Source of the DNA: Scilla litardierei
Lineage: Eukaryota; Streptophyta; Magnoliopsida; Asparagales; Asparagaceae
Direction: 5' to 3'
Length of the DNA stretch: 64,000 bases
Assembly: GCA_030789695.1 (NCBI GenBank)
Contig: JAULAV010008816.1
Span: 83,981 to 147,980 of the forward strand
The notes below the pieces were generated by a model, which saw nothing but the letters and a program-made list of their open reading frames with translations, did not search any database and was not told the origin of the DNA. The position numbers were made by a program, and so were the translations under genes. Shown in pieces: positions 11,481 to 22,967 of the stretch. The first letter of the stretch is position 1. Every line of letters begins with the position of its first letter.

Positions 11481-12686
11481 CCAGTGACGCTGTGTAGGCG
11501 CTGCACTGTATATGGCTAGCAAATTTACTGCGAACGCTATGTCGGGACGCGTGAAGTTTGCCAGATATAGTAGTGCTCCGATGGCACCCAGATAAGGAAC
11601 TTCTGGACCAAGTATATCCTCCCCCTCTTCCAGCTGCCGGAAGGGGTCTTTATGTGCATCCAGAGATCGTACCACCATAGGTGTACTTAGTGGATGACAT
11701 TGCTCCATATGGAATCTTTGCAAAATTTTCTTCGTGTATGTGGTTTGATGTAGTAGGATTCCATCTTTTAGATGTTCAATCTGTAAGCCAAGGCAGAATT
11801 TTGTTTTGCCTAGGTCTTTCATTTCAAATTCCTTTGTTAGGCTTACAGATATCTCAGTGATCTCTTCAGGAGATCCTATGAGATTCAGATCGTCTACGTA
11901 GACAGCAATTATTACGAATCCTTTTCCCTTTGTTCTTATGAAGATACAAGGGCATACTTCATTATTTGTGAATCCTTGTTGAACAAGGAACTCACTGAGT
12001 CTGTTATACCACATTCTTCCTGATTGTTTGAGACCACATAATGATCTTTGTAGCTTAACAGAATAGACGTCCCGAGGTCTATCTTTTAGTTCAGCAGGCA
12101 TAATAAAGCCATCAGGAAGTTTCATGTATATCTCCTTGTCGAGATTGCCGTATAGATATGCAGTCACAACATCCATTAGATGCATATCTAGGCCTTCCTT
12201 TGCTGTTAAGCTTAGCATGAATCTGAAAGTGATCGCATCCATGACCGGGGAGTATGTTTCGTCATAGTCTATACCCGGTCTTTGGGAAAATCCTTGTGCT
12301 ACAAGTCTAGCTTTGTAGCATGCGATCTCATTATTTTCGTTTCTTTTTCTGACGAATACCCATTTGTATCCCACAGGTTTGACACCGGTAGGTGTCTGGA
12401 CTATTTGCCCAAACACTTTTCGTTTCTGAAGCGAGTCCAGCTCGGCTTCTATTACCTGATTCCACTTTGGCCAGTCATTTCTACGTTTGTATTCAGCAAT
12501 GGAATGTGGTTCATAATCATCGTCGCTTCCGACGATGTGAATGGCAATGTGAAACGCGAAGTCATCGTCGAAGACTGTACTCTTTCTGTCCAATACCTCC
12601 CCTGTACGTACATAATTCAATGATATTTCAGTTTCTCTTGGCAGTTCCTCTGCAGTGGATTCCGGGAGGGGAGAGGGTATGGACAC
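11480..12686 (-). pseudogene. Copia reverse transcriptase domain
   Basis: A long frame with the plant copia RT signature: VGYKWVFVRKRNENNE, YKARLVAQGFSQ, YDETYSPV, the MDVVTAYLYG block, LCGLKQSGRMWYNRL and the catalytic YVDD. It continues with EFEMKDLGKTKFCLG and RPDIAFAVN. These cover fingers, palm and connection in normal order and near-normal length. The frame is open here but is cut from RNase H by the shift near 11480, and its normal upstream fusion to integrase is broken. Confidence 0.93.
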
Positions 12687-12689
12687 GAG

Positions 12690-13895
12690 CTCGTTTCTCT
12701 GTGGGGGTATCGTCCCAAGGTCTCCAGATATTTTTTTCTTGGATTTTTATCCTTGGAGCCTGGTGGTCTGCCTCTTTTCTGTTGAGGTGCAGCCACTTCT
12801 GCTGCTGGTGGATTGCATCCATCCTTTGGGAAGTCAATCCTAGCTGGAGTATTCGCAGCAGGGATGTGTGATCTGACAATCTTCTGGTTGTCAGTAAACG
12901 AATACGGTAATCTATGGACTGTGCCATGGATGTGTAAGATCTTCCGGATCTCATCATCACATTGTTTTGTTACCGGATCGTAGTGGGTCAGACTTTTTAT
13001 ATCCCACGTAAACATTTGCTTCGCACTAGACTTTTCAATGTCTAGGCCCATTTTGGGGGAAATAAGTCTCATTGAAGTCACAGTCTTCAAGATGTGCCTT
13101 AAAAGCGTCCCCCGTTTGGGGTTCTAGGTATCTTATAATGGAGGGTGAGTCAAACCCTACATAAATACCTAGGCAACGTTGAGGACCCATCTTGGTCCTC
13201 TGGGGTGGTGCAATGGGGATATAAACTGCGCAGCCGAAGATTCTCAAGTGAGAGATGTTCGGCGACGTTCCATATGCAAGTTGTATTGGAGATAAACTCT
13301 GACCTCCCGACGGTCTTATTTTTATTAGTGATGCAGCATGCAAGATTGCATGTCCCCATGCATCCACCGGCAACTGGGATTTCATTAGCAATGGACGTGC
13401 AATCCATTGGAGTCTTTTAATTAGTGACTCAGCTAACCGTGCTGGGTGTGAACATGCGGCACCGGATGTTCAATTTCAATTCCCGTTGCCTGGCAATATT
13501 CTTGAAATGACTGAGAGGTAAATTCCCTCACATTGTCCAGACGTATTTTCTTAATTTGGTTGTCTGGAAAATGCGCCCACAACTTTATTATGTGCCAAAA
13601 GCTTTAAAAAAGCTAAGTTGCGGGTTGAAAGTAGACACACATACGAGTATTTCGAAGATGCATCAATCAGTACCATAAAGTACCGAAAGGGCCCACTAGG
13701 GGGGATAGGTCCACATATGTCTTCGTGTATTCTTTCAAGGAAGCTAGGAGACTCAATATCCACTTTAAGTGGTGATGGCCTTGTTATTAGTTTACCCTTG
13801 AAGCAGGGTACACAAGGGAATTCCCCCTTCTGAAGAATCTTCTGGTTCTTCAGGTTATGCCCGTGGGATTGTGATAGGATGCGGTGCATCATCAT
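12690..13895 (-). pseudogene. Copia integrase, frameshifted
   Basis: At 13551-13895 there is a pre-integrase zinc region (CVPCFKGK) and the start of the core (HEDICGPI with the first catalytic Asp, then YFMVLIDASSKYSYV). After a shift near 13,560 the second Asp lies in RLDNVREF. The Glu block (AESLIKRLQW) is in another frame again, near 13,430, after a stop. The C-terminal part (13035-13391) has PVDAWGHAILHAA and LRIFGCAVYIPI. The linker to RT (12617-13090) carries the KRGRPPGSKDKNPRK basic motif seen in copia proteins. Integrase would insert the cDNA; this copy cannot be translated through. Confidence 0.87.
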
Positions 13896-13966
13896 AGATC
13901 CGGGGTGGCCAAGTCTATCGTGCCAAAGTAAGAATTTGGCCGATGTCGGGCACTTCAGGTGCTCCG

Positions 13967-14362
13967 TCAGGTTTGCTTCCTCTCTCTAAATTTTTGTATG
14001 GTAGAGGCCCGATGAGAGGCTCTCAAAACGTTCAAGTATGGTTTAACTCCACTATCTTGAGACGTTACATACAGTAATTCATTTTCTTTTACATTTGCTA
14101 TTTCCAAGTGTAATCCGTTAAGATGGATATCTTTGAAACTTAGTAAGTTTCTCTTGGAATTCAGAGAGTAAAGTGCATCTTTAATTTTTATTTCTGTTCC
14201 ATTGGGTAGCAACAAGGTTGCATTCCCAGAACCTTCAATTATGTCCGATGGCCCTGAAATGGTATTTACAGGGCTCTTATACGGATTAATTCTATGGAAA
14301 TAGCATTTGTGCTGAAGGATCGTACGTGTCGAAGCACTGTCTACCAAGCAGTCAGAGAGCAT
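13967..14362 (-). pseudogene. Copia aspartic protease region
   Basis: The frame starts MLSDCLVDSASTRTIL. DSA sits where the copia protease Asp-Ser/Thr-Gly active site is expected, with Gly replaced by Ala. Downstream ALYSLNSKRNLLSF and GLHLEI are typical of the protease/spacer region before integrase. It is in the same frame as gag but separated from it by an AT-rich spacer with stops (14363-14500). Confidence 0.75.
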
Positions 14363-14500
14363 CCCATCTAAAAAGATGAGTAAACATTTGCATTCAGAAA
14401 GACTAAATTTTATTCGACAGAATTCAAATTACATAAAATCTCTCATAAAATAAATTGTTCGTACAATAAAATGCTAAAATGTTAAGATAAATGTAGCATG

Positions 14501-15466
14501 CTAATCAAGCATATCATCTGACTCGAAGTCTTTAGCTGTGAACTTGACTGCATTGTTCGCAGCCACCAGGTTTGATTCAGCATTCTTTTTCTTGCTTTGT
14601 TTATAAAGCTCCTGGAGATGCACTGGGATCCTGCACACTCTGGACCAGTGGCCTGTCATGCCACAGCTGTGGCACTGGTCTTCTCATTCCCTCTTGGGTG
14701 AGGGTGCATCATTTTTCTTGTTATTATTCCTGCGCCAGGTGAACTTGCGCTTCCCTTCATTCTTTCGCTGCTTCTGTGCATAGCCCTTGGCTTTTTTCTG
14801 TTGTGCCCCTTTCTGTAGTCTTTCTTTTCTTTTATTATCTCTCTTCTTTTTGAAAGAAGAGTTATGGTGAGCTTCAGGTAGGAGGGCAGTACCGGGAGGG
14901 CGCATATTGTGAGTGGCGAGAAGAAGCTCTCTATTTTGCTCGGCCATGAGAAGACATGACAGCAGCTCTGAATACTTAGTGAACTTGCGTTCATGGTATT
15001 GATGCATGAGCATCGCATCTTTTTCATGGAAAAACGTATACATCTTTTCCAGCATGCGATCTTCTGAGACTTTCTCACCACACAACTTCAGGCGTGAGCT
15101 GATGCTAAAAAGTGCTGAGTTGTACTCAGCAATGGACTTGAAGTCCTGCAGTCTCAGGTTCTCCCACTCATATCTCGCCCTTGGGAGTATAACATCTCTC
15201 TGATGTTTATACATATCCTCAAGGGCGGTCCAAAGATCAAGTGGATCTTCGACCATAAGGTACTCAGCCTTTAAGGTCTTGTCCACATGGCGGCGAATAT
15301 AGATGATGGCGTGCGCCTTCTCTATATCGCTAACATTTTCTTTTTCAGTTACAGCAGCAATGAGGGGCTTTGCCCTCAGGTGAAACTTTACATCTAGCTG
15401 CCAGCTTAGATAGTTTCTACCTAATGCATCCAGCACTTCAAAATCAACGCTTGCAATTTTAGTCAT
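14501..15466 (-). pseudogene. Copia gag with in-frame stop before zinc knuckle
   Basis: The frame starts MTKIASVDFEVLDALG, with the plant copia gag (UBN2-like) features NYLSWQLDVKFHL, LWTALEDMY, FKSIAEYNSALF and a Lys/Arg-rich tail. The first stop is TGA at 14684-14686. The same frame continues immediately with a CCHC knuckle, CHSCGMTGHWSRVC, and ends at TAG at 14501. So a single nonsense change removes the RNA-binding knuckle. Gag forms the particle that packages element RNA. The start is the first ATG after the long leader. Confidence 0.88.
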
Positions 15467-17133
15467 TTATCTCGCAGAGCACAAACATGCATGAATTAAT
15501 AATTAATCAGAGAAAACATTTTCATGCGGAGGCAATATTTAACGAAAAACTAAATGTGTGGATCGGCCAGTCCCACAAGAAAGAGTCCAAAGTCCACAGT
15601 CCAAATTATACAAATTTGCAGCTTTAAAAATGAAAATACAACTTTGGAAACCCCGTGGGTCCCATAAGATATCTCCAGCTTCAAGCATGGCCTCTGTCTC
15701 CATGGAAGTTGGTCTTCTTTATTTGACATTTACATAGATGTCTCACTACAATTTCTCTCAAAAATAAAAGAAAAGTGCGGGAAATAAACTGTGGGACTAA
15801 ACGGCCGATCCAAAAACTACATTTAGCAATTCATGCAGAAATATTGTGCTCATCAATATTTTCATTCACAGACATCGCAGGCAGTTATATTCACATGCGG
15901 ATAAAATATTTAATCACTTAATAATTATTGGACCACTGGGCAACGTCATACACCGTTAGGTTAGGTAACTAACGACAGAGCGGTCGCAAGATCTTCCTAA
16001 TTATTAAGTTTTAAATATAATGCACAACCACGCATATAATATCCACATAATTAGCCAGGGATGTAAAGCATGTACAAAATATTACGATGCAGGGGTTGTA
16101 AAGTAAGTGGGTTTAATCAATCAAATTGATTAACAGCCCAAAATAGACATTTTCGTTGTAGGACGGAAAGGGTTTTCCTCATTAAATCATCCCAAAAAGC
16201 CCCCAAAAGTTCCCAAAGAGCCCTTATCTGCCCGATAATTGTCCCATAATTTACTGTGATTTTTCATGAATTTATATGCGCTCAAACGCCCTTTTTAAAT
16301 TTATTTTAGCCCAAAAATTTCTTTTTAAGGCTTGTTTATGGCCTTTGCCCCCCTTTTTCAAAAAATTTTTTTTTTTGAATAATTCTGTCTGCGGGTCTGC
16401 GGGCTTCAGGCCCGTAGGGAAAATCCTTTTTTTTGAATAATTTGTGGCCTGCGGGCCTGAAGCCCGGCTGCGGGCTTCAGGCCCGTAGCCAAAAAAGGAT
16501 TTTTTTGGTGGGCCTTTTCAGGCCCACTAGGGTTTTTCCGGGGGGCGGCCGCCCACCCCACCCCCCCCACCCCCCACAGGGGGGCGGAGGGGGTCGGCGC
16601 CGCCGCCCCCTGCAAGGGGGACTGCGGGGGCCGCTGCCCCCCTGCGGGGGGGACCGGCAGCGGGGGCCGTCGCCCCCCTGCGGGGGGGACGGCGGTAGCG
16701 GGGGCCGCCGCCCCCCCTCTCTGTGAGGGGTGGGAGCGGCGCGGAGGGTGGTGGGAGGGGGGAAGGCCGGCGGCAAAGCCGCCGGCGGGCAAAATCTAGG
16801 GTTTACACAAAATTAGCAACCCTAAAAATTTGATTTTTGGGATGAAAAATACGTCGTTTCAAGGCGACAATCGATCCCCATAACGATCTTGCGAGATCTA
16901 GGGATAGATCAATCATACGTATGATTAAAAACATCGTTTTTAGTGTTTTTACCTCTATATCTGTCCTCCGGATATAGCGACAGTTGCACGAAGCCCTCTG
17001 CGGATGACGAAGCTCGATTGAGGAATCCTTGCACCGCGCTCGTGGATCTCCCATCTCCTATCACCTTCGCCTTCGCAACGAACGAAAAAAAAATTTGTGG
17101 AAAGAAAAATTTTAGCGGCTTGTGCTGATAACG
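15467..17133 (-). other. Copia 5' leader (untranslated)
   Basis: 1.67 kb between the 5' LTR and gag, with no protein similarity recognised. The part at 16535-16800 is strikingly G/C-rich, with repeated GGGGGCCG...CGCCCCCCTGCGGGGG blocks. Open frames there on both strands are Pro/Arg/Gly-rich low complexity and are not called. The rest is AT-rich. The CGTTATCAGCACAAGCC stretch next to the LTR (about 17117-17133, minus) is the expected primer-binding-site position. Confidence 0.7.
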
Positions 17134-17220
17134 TGTTATGAATCAACTACTGGGGGATATGGGCCTATCTCTGGGATAGCCCAGAATCTCAACCAACCCA
17201 GTTAAATAACCGTTCACACA
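17134..17220 (-). repeat. Copia 5' LTR with internal deletion (87 bp)
   Basis: It shares both ends with the 10551-10685 LTR (TGTTATGAATCAACTACTGG and CCGTTCACA-CA) but lacks about 48 bp in the middle. The missing part includes the CCTATAAATA TATA box. In the element's minus orientation this is the promoter-bearing LTR. Confidence 0.88.
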
Positions 17221-17649
17221 AATGATATGATTTTTGGCCTAATTTTGTCTTCTCTTATTTTTCAGGTGAAGATGGTGATCTCTCGATTCCAACTGACATT
17301 TTTGCACTTTAATCTCACCTTGGGGCTATTTTCTAAATTTTCTAGATAATATGGATCTTTTTATTTAATGATATGATTTTTCGCCTAAATTTGCCTTCTC
17401 TTATTTTTCAGTTGAAGATGGCGATCTCCCGTTCCAACTGATATTTTTGCGGATTTTTACAGATTATTCTGACCTTGGTGCTATTTTCTAAATTTTCTGG
17501 AAGATATGGATCTTTTTATTAAATGATTTAATTTTTGGCCTAATTTTGCCATCTCTTATTTTTCATTTGAAGATGGCGATCTCCCTGTTCCAACTGATAT
17601 TTTTGCGGATTTTTTGAGGTCGGTGCTATTTTCTATATTTTATGGAAGA
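17221..17649. repeat. Satellite block between copia and Helitron
   Basis: Three direct monomers. The last stops at TATGGAAGA and resumes at 38484 as TATGTATCTTTTTATT, so the sequence between was inserted into one monomer. Confidence 0.95.
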
Positions 17650-17678
17650 CTAGTAATTGCACGTGCCCTAAGGGCACG
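17650..17678 (-). terminator. Helitron 3' hairpin and CTAG end
   Basis: CGTGCCC-TAA-GGGCACG (17662-17678) forms a perfect 7-bp stem. On the minus strand a short AATTA-type spacer follows it, then CTAG and the target T. Such a hairpin acts as the rolling-circle terminator in Helitrons. The small Helitron at 44909 has a related end (GAACCGTGCCC then a stem). Confidence 0.85.
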
Positions 17679-19410
17679 GTTCATTTAAAATATTTACCCT
17701 CATAATCTCATATCCCCTAATTTTAAGTGATCAACAATAATTAAAGCGCAATAATTGGTTATTAGTTCCCCAAAAAAAATTTGGTCCCCTCAAAATTTAG
17801 TTCCCACCAGAAAATTTAGTACTCCCAAAAATTTTAGTCCCCTTAAAATGTAGTTCACTCAAGATTTAACACATATCATAAGGACACTATTTATTTAAAA
17901 TATTGCATTCTCGCAAAATCTTATATCTGATTGTCTCTAGAATGTCTCTTGATATTTGTTCATGAATATAATTTTGTGCAACGAATGGATAAATGGGTAA
18001 AACTTGAGCTCACCGAATATTTAATGTTTTGAGATTTTACATATAAAGAACAAAATGAACGGTTTCGATCGTCCAAAAAGGGGGGAAGATGGATTTTCTC
18101 TAACTTTGTAAACAAACTTAATATTAAAAACAACATAGCACCAGATAATGTAAAAAATATCACTAATTTTCTCTAACTAAACAAAAGAGATAAATAAAAT
18201 AAAGTCTACCTTTGCTGGAATCGTCAGTCAAAAGTCCATGCTCTCACTTTACATAAAAATATTTTAGATGTAAATTTCAAACAACATATAAAGTTGTTAT
18301 TTATTAACTAAAAGAATCATAGCCACACCCGTATCCAAGCAATTGGTTAATATAGCAACTGGTTAATATAATTAGAAAAGCAAGTAGCACATGTATATCT
18401 AGAATGTCTCTTGCTACTAAAAATCTCGGAAGAAGGCTTTTAACGGCAACAAATGCTGGGTACAATCAGTGCTAGAGGATATGCTTACCACAAATACATT
18501 GGCCATATTCCTAAAAAAATTTGTTTATTTTTCACTCAGCACAAACAAATAAATTAACTAAACAATTGCATCTTATGATATATAAACAATCACGGCATTC
18601 ACAACTCATAAGAAATCAATCAATTCTTTAACTTTGCATCCACGGTCAGCTTTAATTAAGCATGTCATGACCCCCAAAATGATAACTTTATTGCTACAAC
18701 CATGACAAGTCTCATAAAGAAATTAACATAAATGATTTAAAAAGAGTCTAAGAAACCTACCTCAGATCCACTCGCATCCACCATAAGTACTATTCAACAA
18801 TGCCGCCAATCTCTTTTAACATTCATCCTACATAAATAACGCAATAATTCAAACGTCCTTCCAAAAAAATTGCATCTCGGTTCAAACCAAATGAAACACT
18901 AAACAAAGAGATCAAACCATAAGAAATTATCCAAATATTTCTTATTCACAATAAATATTAGATCTGAATGAGAATCGAAATTAACCAAATTAGTTAGCTT
19001 TACACTTCTAGAGCACCCAAGATCACAACTTTCCTTCTTGGAGACAACCAATTATAACATAGTCCCATAATTCTTATAAATATTGAATGAAAGAAAAATT
19101 AAACACGAAGGAAGATAAAGGAACAATCCTCACAACAATGTAACTTGAAAATCAAGTTGAAGTATGTTATAAACCAAATGCAATTAAAAATCTAGTAAAA
19201 TCAGTACATTACATGTATAAGCTCTATCCTATTCAAAACTTCCTACAAAGTATACATTAAATCCTACACAACAACATAAGCCAATTCAAAAACTAACCAT
19301 GTTAGGATTATCATTTATCTCTGACAAAAAATCCATAAACAAAAATTTAAAAAAAATCTATAGGCCAAGGTTCCTATACTTTCTTAGACAGCAAGAGCCC
19401 ATATCTTTAC

Positions 19411-19810
19411 TTTGCAGAGAAAGCCAAGGTCTCTCTAACCGTCATCTCTGTGATGTGAAGATCGTGATGGCTTATATAAGCCGACGTCCTCTGAGAGACG
19501 AACTTGTTCCTCTCATGCTGGTGTAAGTCATGCTTCATGTAACCTGGAAAGCATTCAAATGCATAAATCAAAACTATGTTCATTGTCGAAATTCTAATTT
19601 CTAAGTCTTCTTCTAAAATCAAAAGCTGATTCTTACTTTCAGTTCTGGATTAAGTTTTCATGCTAGAGCCATTGGCAGAATAGTCTTTCCAGAGCCCAGT
19701 TTGCCTAGAAGCAGGGTCATCCTGCTGGGCTTGATGATTCCGTTGATATGATTGAGGATCAATGTCGGCCTATTTCTACTCGGAAGAATATGCAAGCTGT
19801 TGAGTAATCC
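19411..19810 (-). pseudogene. Captured PDR-type ABCG transporter fragment (two exons)
   Basis: The exon at 19810-19637 (acceptor CTATAG, donor GTAAGA) encodes LLNSLHILPSRN, then NGIIKPSRMTLLLG, a Walker A-like GKLGSGKT and KLNPELK, the first nucleotide-binding domain of plant PDR/ABCG full-size transporters. A Gly codon has become TGA (ALA*KL). After an intron, the exon at 19543-19411 (acceptor CCAG, donor TAAAGA) encodes [17 protein letters not shown] and [14 protein letters not shown]. Order, spacing and splice sites match a genomic gene, so DNA rather than cDNA was captured. It is a fragment of a plasma-membrane exporter with no transporter function here. Confidence 0.9.
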
Positions 19811-20679
19811 CTATAGAATTGACGCCATATTAGTGCTGCTCAGCATCTCATTTCATCTTTCAACTAAAAATAATCTAAATGGACTAAAACCCACTAAAGT
19901 AGCAGCAAAATCAAATGAAAACATGGGAGACGGAACCGATTTATTCCATTCATGAAAGATCGATGCTCATTGGCAAACATAAAAAAGGAGAGATGGACTA
20001 ACCTAAATGATGAAAAAATAGATGAAGATTACCTTGGGGTAAGTGATGCCATCATCTTCAATGATCGATCAGACTTCAGAAATCAACATGGAGCTAGAAA
20101 ACAGCAACCATAAAAATGTAAAGACATATCATGAGCTAAAGAGCATTTACATGAGCTAAAAATAATCTCAAAGAACTAAAAACCACTAAAAGCGATAGAA
20201 AAATTAAATGAAAATATGTGAGATTAATCAAATTAAAACAAAGGAGCAAAATAAAAAAGAGTAGGATCTCCGAGCATGAAACGCAAGACATCTGCACCCA
20301 CAAAATTTCCCCAAGATTAATCTTTAAAGAGCCGCAAAATGAAATTTTTCAAAAAGAATCCAAAATTTTACCTGATTCTGGCATAGAAGCCCTCTCATTA
20401 AGATCACGTAACTCTGATTTAACCCCTGCAAGAGCGGAGGCACTTGATTGGAGTAGGTAACATATGCGACGACGGAATTTGAAAGTCGCATCCAAGATCT
20501 GAGAGTGACTCCTCGAGATTCATGCACCGGATCTGTGATCGGACCCAAGAGTGACACCTCAAGATTGATCAGATTGAACAGAAGGATGAGAATCATCACA
20601 GGGATAATTTTATTTCATAAGCTTTAAAACGGCAGTGTAGAGAGCAAAAAAAAGAAAGTGATTACAGGGAAAAGTACAT

Positions 20680-21900
20680 AGCAAAAAGCGGACGATGTTC
20701 AAAGAAGGCTAGTAACATCAAACCTATAGGCGGCCTGCATCAGAAAATTGTTACAGTCGAAGATAGCCATGTACATCAGTGGTGAAGTAGCACAACATGG
20801 GGTGTCACATATACATAGCTTACTGTAGAAATCAATGGCATGTTGAAGCTCCTCATTATTCATACATGTAAGAATAAAAAATTGTTGCATTCCTTTCTCT
20901 CCTGTCCAACCACACACAAGCCATAAAGAAATAATCCCACACTTCATTTGCATCCGATTCAGTTGATACTACCTTCGTTATGTCCAACCATCAAAGAGGT
21001 GACTGGTTTCGATGGGAGATGATACTGCGGGAAGAAATGGTATATGATAGTTGCAGAGCAAAGCATTGGAGGAATAAGTGATGAATTCCATTGTAACATC
21101 GCACAGATCACAAAAAAATTCATTGTCAATCTGTTGATACCTAAGTACATCAGCATGCCTTTTTTACCGTCAATGACATTGTAAGTTTAAACTTGGATGG
21201 GACTTCCACCTTCCACAATGGTTTAGCATGTCCCTAACCACCGCCACCAAATGAGTAAAAGGATCTAACAACCCTCTCGTTTCCCATCTCCAAAGCATCA
21301 TTAATTTGAAATATAGTAGCATTCATGCATTGATACATCAGAATTTTGCAACTATCGATACATGTTCTTCTCCCCACACACCCACACCCACACCCACACC
21401 CACACTCTCTCTCCCTCTTTTTGATCATCCATTGTTTACAAAATGCCAATAATATGATTACTGTACACATAAGGCTACAGATAATGCTATCACATATATG
21501 TAGTATATGTGATGCACTATATGTAGCCTATGCATACATTGATCATCTAATTGAAAGTTTCTATTATTTCAAGCTTTTTCTTTCTTTCTGCTAATTCATC
21601 GTATTTTCCTATTAGGCATCTGGCCACCGAGTTTCAAAGATACAGGGATAGGTGCGATGCCTTCAAGATGGAAAGGGGTCTGAATGGAAGGGGCTTATTT
21701 CAAAAAATCAGATTGTAACAGGTAACTCTATAATCCCCCATCATTAACTTTTTATGGTAAATATTTCTAACTGAAAATTAGAGCTATTCCTAAATAACAG
21801 GATTATATGTATCTGAAACATAAGTTTTATTATAGAACTATAAGCAGCATCATATTTTGACGAAAGCTTTACACCCAGGAAACTGATAGGTGCAAGATAC
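20680..21900. other. Helitron interior, no gene recognised
   Basis: AT-rich sequence. The (CCCACA)n-like tract at about 21377-21403 is a simple repeat. Several short frames exist on both strands but none shows a family motif. Confidence 0.5.
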
Positions 21901-22400
21901 TACAACAACCTGGCAGAGTCCATCCAACCACCATCCAATGGTAGCCATACCGACAGAATTGCTTCCATAGGATCGCCGAGGGATTCAGTCGGCCATGGGA
22001 CGCAGAAATCATCCACGGCTGTAGGCTCAATAGAATTATATTAGCATCATTAATTTGAAATATATTAGCATTCATGCATTTATACATTAGAATTTTGCAA
22101 TTAGACATCAAAAGATAATGACAAAATAAATCATGTAATAGGCATAAAACAATATACCTAATATTCGCATCCTCTGCACAAGCTTGGCATGGTTCGATCG
22201 TCGTCAGCTTCTTGACTGGTTCGTCATAAGAATTGCCAGATTCGACAAACGCTGGAGGAATCATTTTACAATGTCAAAATCTTTGTTAATGGCAAAAAGA
22301 GCATGCAATTTAATCGAACACCTTATGTGCATATATCAAATTGAAATATATTAGCATTCATGTATTGATACATCAGAATTTTGCAATTAGACATCAAAAG
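21300..22400. repeat. Three dispersed ~60-80-bp repeats in Helitron
   Basis: The block TTGAAATATATTAGCATTCA followed by TGCATTxATACAT, CAGAATTTTGCAATTAG and ACATCAAAAGATAA occurs near 21303-21353, 22044-22113 and 22339-22402. The second and third copies are longer and more alike. This suggests local duplication, or one captured intron sequence duplicated with the neighbouring exon. Confidence 0.7.
21909..22251 (-). pseudogene. Unidentified exon-like fragments
   Basis: A stretch bounded by CCTCCAG (acceptor-like) and AG|GTATATTG (donor-like) encodes FVESGNSYDEPVKKL, then CQACAEDAN. A second stretch, about 22028-21909, ends AG|GTTGTTG and is open in more than one frame (one reads DDFCVPWPTESLGDP). 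I do not recognise the gene. The splice-like borders and the position between two other captured fragments suggest another captured gene piece. Confidence 0.4.
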
Positions 22401-22764
22401 ATAAGTAGGCAGAAAGCAATAATTAAATCAATATGGGATTCTTTGCATGTTTTCATGAATTCATCCATGCCATTTTGAGAACTAATCAGAAAACAGTGAA
22501 TAAAAAAATTATTTAGGTGGTTGAATAAGGGGAAATGGGTACAGGAAGATGTTGCTTCTCTCTTCCTGTAAAAACCCAACAGAATCAAAATTCCCTTCAG
22601 ATTTTGCTGTATTTTATTTACCTTTCATGTTTTTTCATCTGGGTTTCCTTGTCAACAACCTGAGGCTCTGGTTGCACAAATCAAAAGGACAGAAAAATAA
22701 AACAAACAACACACAAAGAATAGAGAGTACTAATCTTGGGATCGAGCTTGAGCACCGCCTCAAA

Positions 22765-22908
22765 GATGGATCACCGGCAACCATGGATCACTGCCGCATG
22801 GAATCCTGATGGGTTGTCTATGAACGCAAATTAAGTGCCCTGCCTGCAAATTTTTCCCAATAAATGAATCAAAATAAGGTTAACATTTGAAACATGAATT
22901 GTATTAAG

Positions 22909-22967
<59 letters not shown>

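Larger units (their letters stand above)
10551..17220 (-). mobile_element. Ty1/copia LTR retrotransposon, defective
   Basis: It has two short LTRs, a minus-strand PBS (right) and a polypurine tract (left), and the domain order GAG-PR-INT-RT-RH that defines Ty1/copia. It interrupts a satellite unit with a perfect 5-bp target duplication, AATGA (10546-10550 and 17221-17225). Gag has a stop before its zinc knuckle, integrase and RT/RNase H are frameshifted, and the 5' LTR has lost its TATA box, so it can neither be transcribed normally nor encode its proteins. The intact termini show it inserted whole and decayed in place. Confidence 0.95.

Noticed and set aside
16406..16792. Pro/Arg/Gly-rich frames on both strands
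   Set aside because: They fall in the G/C-rich copia leader; overlapping frames on both strands show that composition is the cause.
21377..21403. Telomere-like (CCCACA)n tract
   Set aside because: The unit is CCCACA/CACACC, not the plant telomere CCCTAAA; a simple repeat.
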